Assembly: GCA_018857735.1 (NCBI GenBank) | Contig: JABMCL010000883.1 | Span: 98,501-162,500 of the forward strand | DNA from: Alviniconcha marisindica | Taxonomy: Eukaryota; Mollusca; Gastropoda; Provannidae | DNA: 64,000 nucleotides | Reading direction: 5' to 3' | Shown here: positions 21,785-62,890 of the stretch, one piece after another | How positions within the stretch are numbered: position 1 is the stretch's first letter | Layout: every line of letters begins with the position of its first letter | Made by a program: the position numbers and the translations under genes | The notes under the pieces: generated by a model | Told to the model about the DNA's origin: nothing | Databases searched by the model: none | The model's input: the letters and a program-made list of their open reading frames with translations, nothing else

Positions 21785-22245
21785 TGTCCAAGTTTATCGA
21801 CAGGTCTCCGTTATCATGATAACTGTTTATTGACAGAGTCTCCGTTATCATGATAACCAACTGTTTATTGACAGGTCTTCGTTATCATGATAACCAACTG
21901 TTTCTTGACAGGTCTTCGTTATCATGATAACCAACTGTTTATTGACAGGTCTTCGTTATCATGATAACCAACTGTTTATTGACAGGTCTTCGTTATCATG
22001 ATAACCAACTGTTTATTGACAGGTCTTCGTTATCATGATAACCAACTGTTTATTGACAGGTCTTCGTTATCATGATAACCAACTGTTTATTGACAGGTCT
22101 TCGTGATCATGATAACCAACTGTTTATTGACAGGTCTTCGTTATCATGATAACCAACTGTTTCTTGACAGGTCTTCGTTATCATGATAACTAACTGTTTA
22201 TTGACAGGTCTCCGTTATCATGATAACTAACTGTTTATTGACTTC
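21785..22245. repeat. 37-bp minisatellite centred on a perfect palindrome, ~12 copies
   Basis: Units of GTTATCATGATAACCAACTG plus TTTATTGACAGGTCTTC. The 14-bp block GTTATCATGATAAC equals its own reverse complement and is almost invariant; one copy has GTGATCATGATAAC. Confidence 0.95.
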
Positions 22246-22249
22246 CATG

Positions 22250-23690
22250 AAAAGATGTTAGTCTTATGTAATGATGGGTGTTGCACTGTCTTGTCAGCTG
22301 GCTAGCCACCGCTTTGGAAAAAGCTGGCGATACAGACTTTGGGAACATGGTGTTCAGTCAGACTTCACATGATGGAAGTGTGCAGTACTTACTGAACTTG
22401 GCTACCTGTTCCTGATGCCAGTTTGACTGGCTTTGCCCTTATCGGAGTCACCACAGTGTGAAATAGGTCGTTTGAAATTGGTGTTTCGCAACTTTATCTG
22501 ACCAAATTTTAACTTTTTACTTATATATGCAAACAAGACGAAGCACATAACAGTGGTCCCCTACTTGTCTTGACTTGTATTCAAGGGAGGTTGTTAACAT
22601 GTTTGCTGGAAGATCGTTCCAGCTTTTCATGATTTGTAGTCACCATTAGCACTTTGTACTTTTGGAGTCATGGGTCTAATTTCAAGGTCACAACAGTGAC
22701 AAGAAGAAAAGGGGGGCCCAAAAAAAGAAGGAAAGTTATATTTTTAGACTGAGTTCTTATATAATTTACTTAATGTGATTTGATCACATTACATTTGTGA
22801 ACTCACGGCAGCAGGATTCATTAAGGGGAGGTAATAAGTTTTGGAATTTGGCAAAACCCGTGATAACCCTTTGTTGAACACTTGTTTCAACAAGATTTGT
22901 TAAAGTCTGATCGATGGTCAACTCCTTTGAGCGTTCACCCCATGCATACCAGTTTGGATGACTGACGGAATTTCTGTATCACAGCAGCAGTGGAAAAATG
23001 AAACAGGAAATCTTATTTTGTCTAGGTTTTTGTCAGATTGTTTCCAAGCTGGGCATGGGTGTTATGTGCACAGAAAAGGCTGGATGCCAGCCTAAATGCT
23101 GCAGAATCAAAACCTCGAGCTTTTTTGTATGGTAAGCTTGTATGCTTGACGGAGTTGTGTTGGTCTTTGTTATTGTCAGTTTAGAAAAGTTAAAACTTCA
23201 GTTATCCCGTTTTGGTATGACCTAAGAACTGTGGCTTCAGACTTTGTAAGTACTGTTGCTTCATGGACAGTATGTGTATCTCATACAATTCATTTAAAGT
23301 GAATGAATGACAAAATGAATGACAAAAATTTAAATATGTATACTTATGTTGGTAGTTTTATGAAACTGTTCAAGGGATGTTTTAGGCATTGCATCAGTTC
23401 CTAATGATGTCAGTTGTGCTTTTTCTGTAGCTTACGGTACTGATCTGTAGTGAATGTGAGTTGATTGACTGTTGCTTCTCTTGTTATTTTATATGATCAT
23501 TATTCTAAAACTGATTGAAATGTTGCAAGTAGTGGTCACCCGGTGCAGCCAGAAGAAATGGTGGTGACAAGGCACTTCGTCACTGGTCGAGTCATTGCAA
23601 GGACCGCCTGATCTTGACAGGCGTGCATCACATCTTCCATGTCACTCGTGATGGCAACAAGGTGGTATCCTGCCTGTAACTTTTGTAAGT
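22250..23690. other. Unique intergenic sequence downstream of the TMEM53-like gene
   Basis: No frame above background and no recognised family. It may include the distal 3' UTR of the TMEM53-like gene. A small perfect inverted repeat (CGCCTG..CAGGCG) is at about 23606-23624. Confidence 0.5.
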
Positions 23691-23694
23691 GATA

Positions 23695-23850
23695 TTACCC
23701 ACAAGGTCAGGTCTCCTGTCCATAGCTTTTGTGAGTGGTGTCACACACTAGGTCAGGTTGTGGGTGATGTCACACAGAACAAGGTCAGGTTTCCTTTGTG
23801 GGTGATGTCACAACAAGGTCAGGTCTTCTGCCTGTTGCTGTTGCATGTGG
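23695..23850. repeat. ~45-60-bp degenerate tandem repeat, 3-4 copies
   Basis: Copies of ACAAGGTCAGGTCTCCTG with GTGGGTGATGTCACAC. Low copy number and divergent. Confidence 0.75.
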
Positions 23851-24640
23851 GGCCACACTACCCACAGATAATCAGCGTCTGATGTGTACTTTCACAGATC
23901 TGGCCATGCACCGTTCAATGGAGCATGTGTGGTTGACAGGATATTGAAATCCAAATAGACAGTTCATGGTTCAAGGTCAAATTGGCTGTACATTAGATAT
24001 ATCTAGTCATTAATTTAGTAAAGTTGTCCCAGCTTTCTGTGGTCTTTCATCGCCTGCTTTTATGATAACTTCAGTCTGCACTCTCCTGCTCCTTCCCTTG
24101 CCTGGGGCAGTTCCGGTCAAAGCCTACAACGCCAGAGAGTCAGTGTAGGGGACCGATGGCGGGTCATGGTTGCAGCCTGCTGTCTGATTGGACACCCACT
24201 CATTTTGGCTGCCTCTCGTAACCTGCCGACAGCATGACGTCTCCTTTTGCGCACCTCTGGTGTTGGGGCCACGGTGTGGAACAAACCCAGGATGTGGTTG
24301 AGGGTAGGAGAGAGTTGAGACAGATGCTGTGGAAGTAACACCTTTAGAACCAGACATTTCTACTGTTGATACACAAAACTGTTAACTTCAAGGTCATGCA
24401 CCTGCCTCACTGCATTACAACCGGGTTTGTTTCATGTTGTTACACCCGATTAATCCCTGTTGTTTCAACGTTTTTTGTTTTTGTTTTATTATAAAAAACA
24501 CTAAATGTTTAGATTTTAATGGATGATAATAATAATAAAGAGGATTTCTAGAGTGCCCATCTACCGCACAAGGTGGGAGTACGGGTACTTATATGTATAT
24601 ATATGGATATCATTAACGTAAGTCGAACCATCACAGTTCT
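23850..24640. other. Unique intergenic sequence with possible SINE tail and AATAAA
   Basis: An ATAATAATAATAAAG tract at 24525-24540 adjoins a short block resembling the SINE tail type seen elsewhere. It contains AATAAA at 24534-24539, a possible but distant poly(A) signal for the TMEM53-like gene. The minus-strand frame at 24117-24357 (about 75 residues) was not recognised. Confidence 0.4.
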
Positions 24641-24644
24641 TTGA

Positions 24645-25480
24645 CAGAGTATATCACTCTACCACAGGAAGAACAAGGTCCTCTTTCATGGGGGATAATA
24701 CTCCACTATAGGAAGGTCAAGGCAGAGGATAATACTCCTTCATAGGAAGGTCAAGGTCCTCTTTCACAGGGGATAATACTCCATCATAGGAAGGTCAAGG
24801 TCCTCTGTCTTTCACAGGGATAATACTCCATCATAGGAAGGTCAAGGTCCTCTCTTTCACAGGGATAATACTCCATCATAGGAAGGTCAAGGTCCTCTCT
24901 TTCACAGGGATAATACTCCATCATAGGAAGGTCAAGGTCCTCTGTCTTTCACAGGGATAATACTCCATCATAGGAAGGTCAAGGTCCTCTGTCTCTCACA
25001 GGGAATAATACTCCATCATAGGAAGGTCAAGGACCTCTGTCTCTCACAGGGAATAATACTCCATCATAGGAAGGTCAAGGTCCTCTGTCTCTCACAGCAG
25101 ATGTTATCCCATCACAGTGGGGTCAAAGTCACTGTCTTGTCTTTCACAGGGCTGTCGGTCCATCACAGTAGGGTCAGCATCCTTTATTTTTCACAGGCGA
25201 TGACACTGCATCACAGTAAGGTCAAGGTCATCTGCCTCACAGAGCATGCCACTCCATCCCAGTATGGTCAAAGTCCTCTGTCTTTCAAGGTCAAGGTCCT
25301 TTGTCTCACAGAGGTGCTACAGTAAGGTGAAAGTTTTGGCTCTTTCTCAGAGGATGTCACTCTACAAGTCTTTCATAGAGGATGTTGCTCCACATTAAAG
25401 TCCAGATCTTGTTTTTCGAGGTCACGGTTCTTTGTCTTTCACAGGGATGTCACGCCATCTCGACATTCTTTGCCTTTCAC
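24645..25480. repeat. ~47-bp minisatellite rich in AGGTCAAGGTC
   Basis: Units of CATAGGAAGGTCAAGGTCCT plus CTGTCTTTCACAGGGATAATACTCCAT. About 10 good copies to 25110, then degenerate copies to about 25480. Each holds a direct AGGTCA-AGGTC pair, resembling a nuclear-receptor half-site with its extension. Confidence 0.92.
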
Positions 25481-25770
25481 CGGGGATGGCACTCCAATAC
25501 AGTAACCATATGCTGGGGCACTGAAGCCTGAAATTTAGGTCCCCTCTGCCATCAAACCCAGAGCTGCCAAAAGTTCCATCTGGGATAGAGCTTCGCATGT
25601 TTGATCTGCTGCCGGAAACTCTTCCTTCCCAGCTCACTTCAGTTTCTTTTTTTCAGTCATTTGTCAAGGTTACAGGTGATGTGTGAATAATTGATCTAAC
25701 TTGTACTGGACATTTGGTAGACACTGTCGTTATGGCCATTGTTAGTGGGCGCTCGCTGTGCTGGGGCAAG
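25480..25770. other. Unique spacer between arrays
   Basis: No gene-like signal seen. Confidence 0.5.
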
Positions 25771-26530
25771 TAGTGTGGCCATTGTTATTGGGCACTTGCC
25801 TGGTGTGGCCATTGTCATTGGGCACTTGCCTAGTGTGGCCATTGTCATTGGGCACTTGCCTGGTGTGGCCACTGTCATTGGGCACTTGCCTGGTGTGGCC
25901 ATTGTCATTGGGCACTTGCCTGGTATGGCCACTGTCATTGGGCACTTGCCTGGTGTGGCCATTGTCATTGGGCACTTGCCTAGTGTGGCCATTGTCATTG
26001 GGCACTTGCCTGGTGTGGCCATTGTCATTGGGCACTTGCCTGGTGTGGCCATTGTCATTGGGCACTTGCCTGGTGTGGCCATTGTCATTGGGCACTTGCC
26101 TAGTGTGGCCATTGTCATTGGGCACTTGCCTGGTGTGGCCACTGTCATTGGGCACTTGCCTGGTGTGGCCATTGTCATTGGGCACTTGCCTGGTATGGCC
26201 ACTGTCATTGGGCACTTGCCTGGTGTGGCCATTGTCATTGGGCACTTGCCTGGTGTGGCCATTGTCATTGGGCACTTGCCTGGTGTGGCCATTGTCATTG
26301 GGCACTTGCCTGGTGTGGCCACTGTCATTGGGCACTTGCCTGGTGTGGCCAGTCATTGGGCACTTGCCTAGTGTGGCACTGTCAGTGGGCACTTGCCTAG
26401 TGTGGCCACTGTCAGTGGGCACTTGCCTAGTGTGGCACTGTCAGTGGGCACTTGCCTAGTGTGGCACTGTCAGTGGGCACTTGCCTAGTGTGGCCACTGT
26501 CAGTGGGCACTTTGCTGGGGCAAGTAGGGT
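25770..26530. repeat. 30-bp minisatellite, ~26 copies
   Basis: Units of TGGTGTGGCCATTGTCATTG plus GGCACTTGCC, very homogeneous to 26340, then 28-30-bp variants. Because 30 is divisible by 3, several frames on both strands stay open (decapeptide repeats VAIVIGHLPG, WPLSLGTCLV, MTMATPGKCP). There is no initiator context or flanking exon, so they are not annotated as genes. Confidence 0.97.
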
Positions 26531-27510
26531 GGCCATTGTCAGCAGGCACTCCCCATGATGCTGGTTTTAAACCACAACTCCTCGTGGGGGGTGCCAGCCA
26601 GCACTCTATGTGGGGGTGGTCGTTGTCACAGAGCACTCCCATGGTGGTTGGGACAAACAGCCTGGTTGTTTTCAAACATCCCTGCCCCAGGTGATGGTGG
26701 TGGTCAGCCAGCACTGCCGCTGATGCCTGGAAACTGAAGTTCACACCGGTGTGCAAGTCATTCTTTGTGATACTTTCACACTCTATCTTTCACGTATGTT
26801 TGCACTGAGTCGCAATGAGAGAATGTGCGCACATGCATGTGTGCAGCAGTTTTAATCTACCCGATTAGTTTCCTTCGATGTTATGCATTGACAGCCAATG
26901 ACGTTGGGGCAAGTCCTGATCGATAAGGCCTGCATATTCATCAATGGCTACGTCTGAATTGCTTTCCTCTGTCCGTTTCTGTAATTGTTTGAAACATTCT
27001 ATTTTTTAAATTAAAATGATTTTCACAGCAGTTTCAAAGGCAGTTGATTTGGTGTGAGAGAGAGTGTATGTGTGTGTGTGTGGGGGGGGGGGGGGGGGTA
27101 TGGCAGTTACATTTGGAGCCCAATGGCTTTGTAATGAAATGTAGGCAATTTTTTCTCAATACAATATTTGTGATGAATCATGAATGTAATATATTTAACC
27201 ACTGACATAAAAATAAGATGTACATGCACTTTCAAATCTGTAGCCTGGTGCAATCCCACCCACACACCTGGTTCTTACATGATGGTAAGCTGTTGGTGAC
27301 ATGACAAAAGGTAAACACCAACTTGTTAGTATTAAACAGGTTATGGTATGAACACGTTGATTCATTTCAGTTGCATTCAAAGGCCGACGCCTGGCAACAT
27401 GGTCAGCGGGTCCCAACGTTTCCATATTATGACCACTGCTGACCGGGCCATTTGGATTTTGCCTGGCGCACATGGCGGGACTGACCTGGCAGTGAGGCAG
27501 AGCCCTGTGC
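26530..27510. other. Unique intergenic sequence with a TG/G-run
   Basis: Contains degenerate relatives of the preceding array to about 26720, then AT-rich sequence and a (TG)n-G15 tract at about 27065-27098. The 92-residue frames at 27195-27626 on both strands were not recognised. Confidence 0.5.
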
Positions 27511-27514
27511 TATT

Positions 27515-28870
27515 GTGCCCATCAGCTTCCGTGGACCTGTACGCCACAGCTGTCTGCTTTCCTAAGTGTGGACCCATCAGCTTCCGTGGACCTGTAGGCC
27601 ACAGCTGTCTGTGCCTGCTTTCCTAAGTGTGGACCCAGCAGTTTCCCTGGACCTGTAGGCCACAGCTGTCTGCTTTCCTAAGTGTGGACCCAGCAGTTTC
27701 CCTGGACCTGTAGGCCACAGCTGTCTGCTTTCCTAAGTGTGGACCCAGCAGTTTCCATGGACCTGTAGGCTACAGGCTGTCCCGCTTTCCTAAGTGTGGA
27801 CCCAGCAGTTTCCATGGACCTGTAGGCTACAGCTGTCTGTGCCTGCTTTCCTAAGTGTGGACCCAGCAGTTTCCCTGGACCTGTAGGCCACAGGCTTTTC
27901 TGCTTTCCTAAGTGTGGACCCAGCAGTTTCCCTGGACCTGTAGGCCACAGCTGTCTGCTTTCCTAAGTGTGGACCCAGCAGTTTCCCTGGACCTGTAGGC
28001 CACAGCTGTCTGCTTTCCTAAGAGTGGACCCAGCAGTTTCCGTGGACCTGTAGGCCACAGCTGTCTGCTTTCCTAAGAGTGGACCCAGCAGTTTCCCTGG
28101 ACCTGTAGGCCACAGGGGCCCTTTGGGTTTTTGTGTGGGGGCCTGCTTTCCTAAGAGTGGACCCAGCAGTTTCCCTGGACCTGTAGGCCACAGCTGTCTG
28201 TGCCTGCTTTCCTAAGTGTGGACCCAGCAGTTTCCGTGGACCTGTAGGCCACAGCTGTCTGCTTTCCTAAGAGTGGACCCAGCAGTTTCCGTGGACCTGT
28301 AGGCCACAGCTGTCTGCTTTCCTAAGAGTGGACCCAGCAGTTTCCCTGGACCTGTAGGCCACAGCTGTCTGCTTTCCTAAGTGTGGACCCAGCAGTTTCC
28401 CTGGACCTGTAGGCCACAGCTGTCTGCTTTCCTAAGTGTGGACCCAGCAGTTTCCCTGGACCTGTAGGCCACAGCTGTCTGCTTTCCTAAGAGTGGACCC
28501 AGCAGTTTCCGTGGACCTGTAGGCCACAGCTGTCTGCTTTCCTAAGAGTGGACCCAGCAGTTTCCCTGGACCTGTAGGCCACAGCTGTCGTGTGCCTGCT
28601 TTCCTAAGAGTGGACCCAGCAGTTTCCCTGGACCTGTAGGCCACAGCTGTCTGTGCCTGCTTTCCTAAGTGTGGACCCAGCAGTTTCCGTGGACCTGTAG
28701 GCCACAGCTGTCTGCTTTCCTAAGAGTGGACCCAGCAGTTTGCTTTCCTAAGAGTGGACCCATCAGTTTCCGTGGACCTGTAGGCCACAGCTGTCTGCTT
28801 TCCTAAGAGTGGACCCAGCAGTTTCCGTGGACCTGTAGGCCACAGCTGCGTGCTTTCCTAAGAGTGGACC
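27515..28870. repeat. 55-bp minisatellite, ~25 copies
   Basis: Units of CAGCAGTTTCCCTGGACCTG plus TAGGCCACAGCTGTCTG and CTTTCCTAAGTGTGGACC. Some units have a 6-bp GTGCCT insertion. A divergent insertion lies at 28116-28141. Confidence 0.96.
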
Positions 28871-29360
28871 CTAAGGGAGGCCGGGGGTGTCTGTCTTTCC
28901 CCCTGTCTGCAGTCTCAGGCCAGTGTTCTGCACGCTCTCTTGCTAGTCTGTCTGAGGGCTTTGGCTTTGGCTTTTTCTGCCGTTGGCCCATTCTCCTGAT
29001 TTAAAAAAGAAGATTTTTACGCATTTCAAGTGTTTTTTGTTTGTTTTTGTTCCCCAACCTTGAAATGTTGATGACAGCAGCATCTGGCTTCATGTACCAT
29101 GGTTCACAGTTGTACACAAGGGTAATATTGAATGGACCATCTTTCTAAAATGCACATTAAGTATTAAACTATTATATATGTAAAAAGTATGTTTTACTTC
29201 TGTGACAAGTTTAGTTATTGTGTATTTGTGAGTGGTGAAGGCAGTGCAACACAGAGAGCTATCAACAGTTAATCATTTTAATGGCGAATTGTGGCAGTCT
29301 GAGCGAGTGATGCCGGAATGGCACAGCAGTTTCCACAATGTCCGGCCCATCCAAAGCCCG
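28870..29360. other. Unique intergenic spacer
   Basis: Nothing beyond AT-rich background and a TTTG-rich run near 29030-29050. Confidence 0.5.
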
Positions 29361-29606
29361 AGACCGAGAGAGTTCACAACCACAGAGCCAAACTGGTCTC
29401 TGTGCACTGTGAGAGTGCAAAGACCGAGAGAGTTCACAACCACAGAGCCAAACTGGTCTCTGTGCACTGTGAGAGTGCAAAGACCGAGAGAGTTCACAAC
29501 CACAGAGCCAAACTGGTCTCTGTGCACTGTGAGAGTGCAAAGACCGAGAGAGTTCACAACCACAGAGCCAAACTGGTCTCTGTGCACTGTGAGAGTGCAA
29601 AGACCG
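29361..29606. repeat. 60-bp perfect tandem repeat, 4 copies
   Basis: Four consecutive identical 60-bp units starting AGACCGAGAGAGTTCACAAC, with no differences seen between copies. The perfect identity implies very recent expansion or an assembly artefact. Open frames through it are 20-residue repeats. Confidence 0.98.
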
Positions 29607-29609
29607 AGT

Positions 29610-30280
29610 CACCACTTCTTGGCCGTCTGCTGAAATCAGTAGGCACACTTTCTGGGGCCGTGTGGCCATGTCAGTCTTTAACACTTGATGGTAGATAGTC
29701 GCTTCACCGATACAGGAAAGAAGAATCTGAAGAGCCAGGAAACTGGAACTGAACAAAGAACACAGAGACCTTTTGTTTTACAATTCCAAGCGCACATTAA
29801 CATTTTGTAATGTGTAAGGTTTGCATGCACTCAGGATTTTCCTGCGTATTGCTCTTACTTCAAAGTAAAGGCAATGTTCACTTGCTTTACCCATTAAACC
29901 CGTGAGGTCAACCTGATCCCAAAGTTCCTGGTGATAGATGTTACAGCGTGCTGCTTGATGCAAGTTATACAGCTTTGATGTGTGCCAGCGTTGTCTGTAA
30001 CTGTTAGTCCACCCTCAGTCCGGCGTGGCATTCACAAAACAACACCGGGCCATCCACACACTGCACGCATACCTACACTGCAAGAGCGAGAGAGAGAAAC
30101 AGAAATGCAACAGCTCACCAGTTCAAATTTAAGTGCATTTAATCAATGAAAGAAACATGTGGTGCAAGATACCAAGTAATTTATATAAACTGCACTTTCA
30201 AGACATAATTATTGCAACAGCTGTGACAAAACACACCAAAAAAACCAAAAACACACGGGCTTTAGTTACTGATTGGGATG
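29610..30280. other. Unique AT-rich sequence downstream of TMEM30A
   Basis: No coding signal. Holds the ATTAAA variant (minus strand) discussed as a possible TMEM30A poly(A) signal. Confidence 0.45.
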
Positions 30281-30289
30281 CCTCTGCAC

Positions 30290-30570
30290 CCACATTTACA
30301 CTGCAACAGATCAAGGATTGCTGATTGAATGCATACATTCCGATACTGCAACATATCAAGGGGTTGCTGATTCAACACATAAACCCCAATACTGCAACAT
30401 ATTGGGGGTTGCTGAATCAAGGCATACATTCTCAACATTGTGGGTGGCTGAGTCGACACAAACACACTGCAACACATGGGTTTCCCATAGCAACACTGCA
30501 ACGTGGGTTGCTGGTTAACGCGCATTCACAACACTGTAACACATCATCTATCAAGGTTTGCTGAAGCAAC
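30290..30570. repeat. ~45-50-bp degenerate tandem repeat, ~6 copies
   Basis: Copies of ACTGCAACACATCAAGGGTT followed by GCTGATTCAACACATACATTC. Divergence is high compared with other arrays, suggesting an old array. Confidence 0.85.
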
Positions 30571-30689
30571 ACCTACATGCTGACTGCATGCACCTCTGAT
30601 ACTGCATCAAATCACAGCCACAATGAAGACAACGACTGCTGTAGGAGACTGTTGCAACGTCTATTGCCATGGACACGATGGCTGCTGTC

Positions 30690-31482
30690 CACAGGGCCAA
30701 GGCCGGGACAGCTGTTGCCACCACGCCAAGGCCGGGACAGCTGTTGCCACCACGCTCAGGCAGGGACGGCTGTTGCCACCACGCCAAGGCAGGGACGGCT
30801 GTTGCCACCACACCCAGGCAGGGACAGCTGTTGCCACCATGCCCAGGCAGGGACAGCTGTTGCCACCACGCCCATGCATGGACGGCTGTTGCCACCACGC
30901 CCAGGCAGGGACAGCTGTTGCCACCACACCCAGGCAGGGACAGCTGTTGCCACCACGCCCATGCATGGACGGCTGTTGCCACCACGCCCAGGCAGGGACA
31001 GCTGTTGCCACCACGCCCATGCATGGACGGCTGTTGCCACCACGCCCAGGCAGGGACAGCTGTTGCCACCACGCCCAGGCAGGGACAGCTGTTGCCACCA
31101 CACCCAGGCAGCGGCGGCTGTTGCCACCACGCCCAGGCAGGGACAGCTGTTGCCACCACGCCCATGCATGGACGGCTGTTGCCACCACGCCCAGGCAGGG
31201 ACAGCTGTTGCCACCACGCCCATGCATGGACGGCTGTTGCCACCACGCCCAGGCAGGGACAGCTGTTGCCACCACACCCAGGCAGGGACGGCTGTTGCCA
31301 CCACGCCCAGGCAGGGACGGCTGTTGCCACCACGCTCAGGCAGGGACGGCTGTTGCCACCACGCTCAGGCAGGGACGGCTGTTGCCACCACGCCCAGGCA
31401 GGGACGGCTGTTGCCACCACGCTCAGGCAGGGACGGCTGTTGCCACCACGCCCAGGCAGGGACGGCTGTTGCCACCAAGCTG
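30690..31482. repeat. 29-bp minisatellite, ~27 copies
   Basis: Units of CCAGGCAGGGACAGCTGTTG plus CCACCACGC, with a CATGCATGG variant in some copies. Since 29 is not a multiple of 3 but no unit phase contains a stop, all three plus frames and minus frames run open for 200-325 residues. These frames are repeat artefacts. Confidence 0.97.
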
Positions 31483-33372
31483 GATGAGTAGTAATCAGGG
31501 GGCCGCCTTCACAGCAGTTCCACCGTGTTCAACACCAGCGTGTGGGAAGTCTGGCAGCGCGTCCTGTGCTACGGTACAGCTGATGAAGAGATCGGACTAG
31601 ATGAGCCCAGTAACGGGTGACGAAGGGGGCAGGTGGGTAGGGACGGGAGAGGGCTGGGGGGAGGGTATGGAACTGGGCTTGGGGGGCTAAAAATGGGGAT
31701 TTTTGTGCATGAGGGAGGGGGCAGTAAACGGCTGTAGTGGGGGGAGTGAGGGGCTAGAAAACTCGGAATGGGGGGAGGAGGGCACATAACAGGCTGTGGG
31801 GGGTGGAGAAGAGGGGGGCACTGATTAGGACTTTTTGTGGGTGTGGGAGGTGTGTGGACACATAGAAGGAGGAAGCGAAGGGACAGTGGAATGTTTCTAG
31901 TTAACACACAAAAAACACACAGGACCAGTGACGAGCGCGAAACACTCCCCACTCAGTTACCTATATCACAGAAATTAATGTTTAAAACAAACGCAAGGTA
32001 CATAAAGTCACACGCGGAGCCATCCAGGCGGATATTTAAAATGATGAACTCTGCATCTGTCAGTAAGACAAATGATGAGAAATGCAATGAGCTGACACAA
32101 CAAACAGAACAGATAAATATGTACAACAGAATCCCCTTGTCACTAACAGACCTGGGGGTGTCACCAGAAAAGCTGGCAAATGGGAAAACTGAGTCCTGTA
32201 TCTCTCTCTCTCTTTTCACACATTTCCACATAAAGATGTTCCCACAACAAAGCTAAAATGATAAATACACATAAAAACACTCACTCTCTCTCTTGCTAAA
32301 ACAACTTGCTCATCAAAAGAGCTCACATTTTGTTGCTTTTTAAACGGGGGGGGAAGAAAAGGCTTTGCTGAATCCATGTATATAATTGTAAAATCACAGT
32401 TGATCAGAACTTACTGACAAAAACAGAACTTTCCATTTAACCTTAATGACATGACTGTGACCTTGAAGGTCATTGCCACTGGGTTTTCATTAAAGCCCCA
32501 TGGATTAAAAAACAAAACAAAAAAAACAAAAAACTAACTGGAGAAAATCTTTTTATAACTGAGGTTGTCATCATATGTGTCAAAGATCTGGTGCTGATGA
32601 CTGGTGGCGAGAACTTGCAATGTGGACCTGTTGCCAGTTCTTCTCACCAAGTGTGCAGTCCATTTAAACAGCTGCTGCATGCCTGCCATTTCACAAGGAT
32701 CACTCGCACTCATCTTACAAATTATACAATGCAGTTCTCTTTAGATTTCTGAGCCCGTCCTTTCCCAGAGAACTGAGAAGTACCAGAGTTGAGGTTTTCG
32801 CCATGGTTGTCCAACCCAGACCAACACTGACAAGGACTTCAATGAATTGTCAAGGCTTTGTTTACAAACATAAACTCATCATAATGTGCATGTACAAACA
32901 CAAGAAATACTATCAGTATGGTTTGATCTTTACATTTGAACTACATGTATGATCATAACACTTATTATGAACAGCTGCTTATCATAAGGAATGGTTTGAG
33001 ATGACAACAATGAAATGGATATGATTTTTTGCTTGGTACACAAGATGCTTTTTCTGTCCACAGCTGACACTGGACTGCAAGCTTTCGAACCAGCAGCCCA
33101 TCAAGTAATCAGATTTTTTTTTAAAGATAAAAAAGAAGATCAGTTTGACATCAACTCCTTCAGTTTTGTGGTGGATTTCAAAAGCATGCCTCCCAGCTGA
33201 AAGTGAAGAGTCAACAGTAAGCGAGTGAAGCAGGACCGGGTGACGCCCGAGCCAAGTCCAAGATGACAACGTGTTTGTAGTTGTTGCTCACTAAATCAGC
33301 CTTCTCCGCTGGCTGGGTGGCGGTCTGGCGGGAGTGTCAGGTTGCCCTCATGACCTTGCTTGCTGGATGGTC
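31483..33372. other. Unique sequence, G-rich then AT-rich
   Basis: G-rich from 31600 to 31860, AT-rich from 31900 to 33370. Frames such as 31837-32256 were not recognised. Likely includes the TMEM30A 3' UTR. Confidence 0.45.
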
Positions 33373-62055
<28,683 letters not shown>

Positions 62056-62059
62056 CTGT

Positions 62060-62890
62060 GCATAAACCACACATGTTCCTTCTGTGTACTTCTCATACAG
62101 ACTGATCCCACACACATAAGCCACACATGTTCCTGCTGTGTATTTCTCATACAGACTGATCCCACACACATAAACCACACATGTTCCTGCTGTGTACTTC
62201 TCATACAGACTGATCCCACACACACAAACCACACACGTTCCAGCTGTGTATTTCTCATACAGACTGATCCCACACACATAAACCATACTGTACATGTCCC
62301 TACTGTGTGCTTCTAATACTGACTGATCCCCCACACACAAACCACACACGTTCCTGCCATGTACTTCTCATACAGACTGATCCCACACACATAAACCATA
62401 CTGTACATGTCCCTACTGTGTACTTCTCATAGACTGATCCCACACACATAAACCATACTGTACATGTCCCTACTGTGTACTTCTCATACAGACTGATCCC
62501 CCACACACAAACCACACACGTTTCTGCTGTATACCTCCCATACAGACTGATCCCACACACACAAACCACACACATTTCTGCTGTATACCTCTCATACAGA
62601 CTGATCCCACACACATAAACCACACACCATCACATGTTCCTGCTGTGTACTTCTCATATGAACTAATCCCACAGTCCACACACATAAACCATACACATTC
62701 CTGCTGTGTACCTCTCAAACACTGATCCCACGCACATAAACCACACGTTCCTGCTGTGTACTTCTTGTATGAACTGATCCCACACACATAAACCATACAT
62801 ATTCCTGCTGTGTACCTCTCAGACTGATCCCATACACATAAATGACACACGTTCATGCTGTGTACCTCTCATACAGACTGATCCCACACA
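62060..62890. repeat. ~54-bp minisatellite abutting a TMEM30A acceptor, ~15 copies
   Basis: Units of CATAAACCACACATGTTCCT plus GCTGTGTACTTCTCATACAGACTGATCCCACACA. The first copy begins within 5 bp of the exon edge at 62055, so the acceptor's flank is part of the repeat. Confidence 0.95.

Larger units (their letters stand above)
30140..33372 (-). other. Probable TMEM30A 3' UTR and downstream flank
   Basis: The sequence just past the stop, down to about 31500, is unique, AT-rich and without a coding signal, as expected for a 3' UTR. No canonical AATAAA was seen on the minus strand between 33372 and 29000. The nearest variants are ATTAAA at about 30143-30138 and 29282-29277. If the first is used, the UTR would be about 3.2 kb and would include the 29-bp array at 30.7-31.5 kb. 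This is inference only. Confidence 0.4.

Noticed and set aside
25770..26530. A CRISPR array
   Set aside because: Units are contiguous direct repeats with no unique spacers, in a eukaryotic genome; the same holds for all other arrays.
30551..31600. Frames of 182-325 residues on both strands rich in CCHHAQAG or WWQQ repeats
   Set aside because: They are by-products of a 29-bp minisatellite without stops in any phase.
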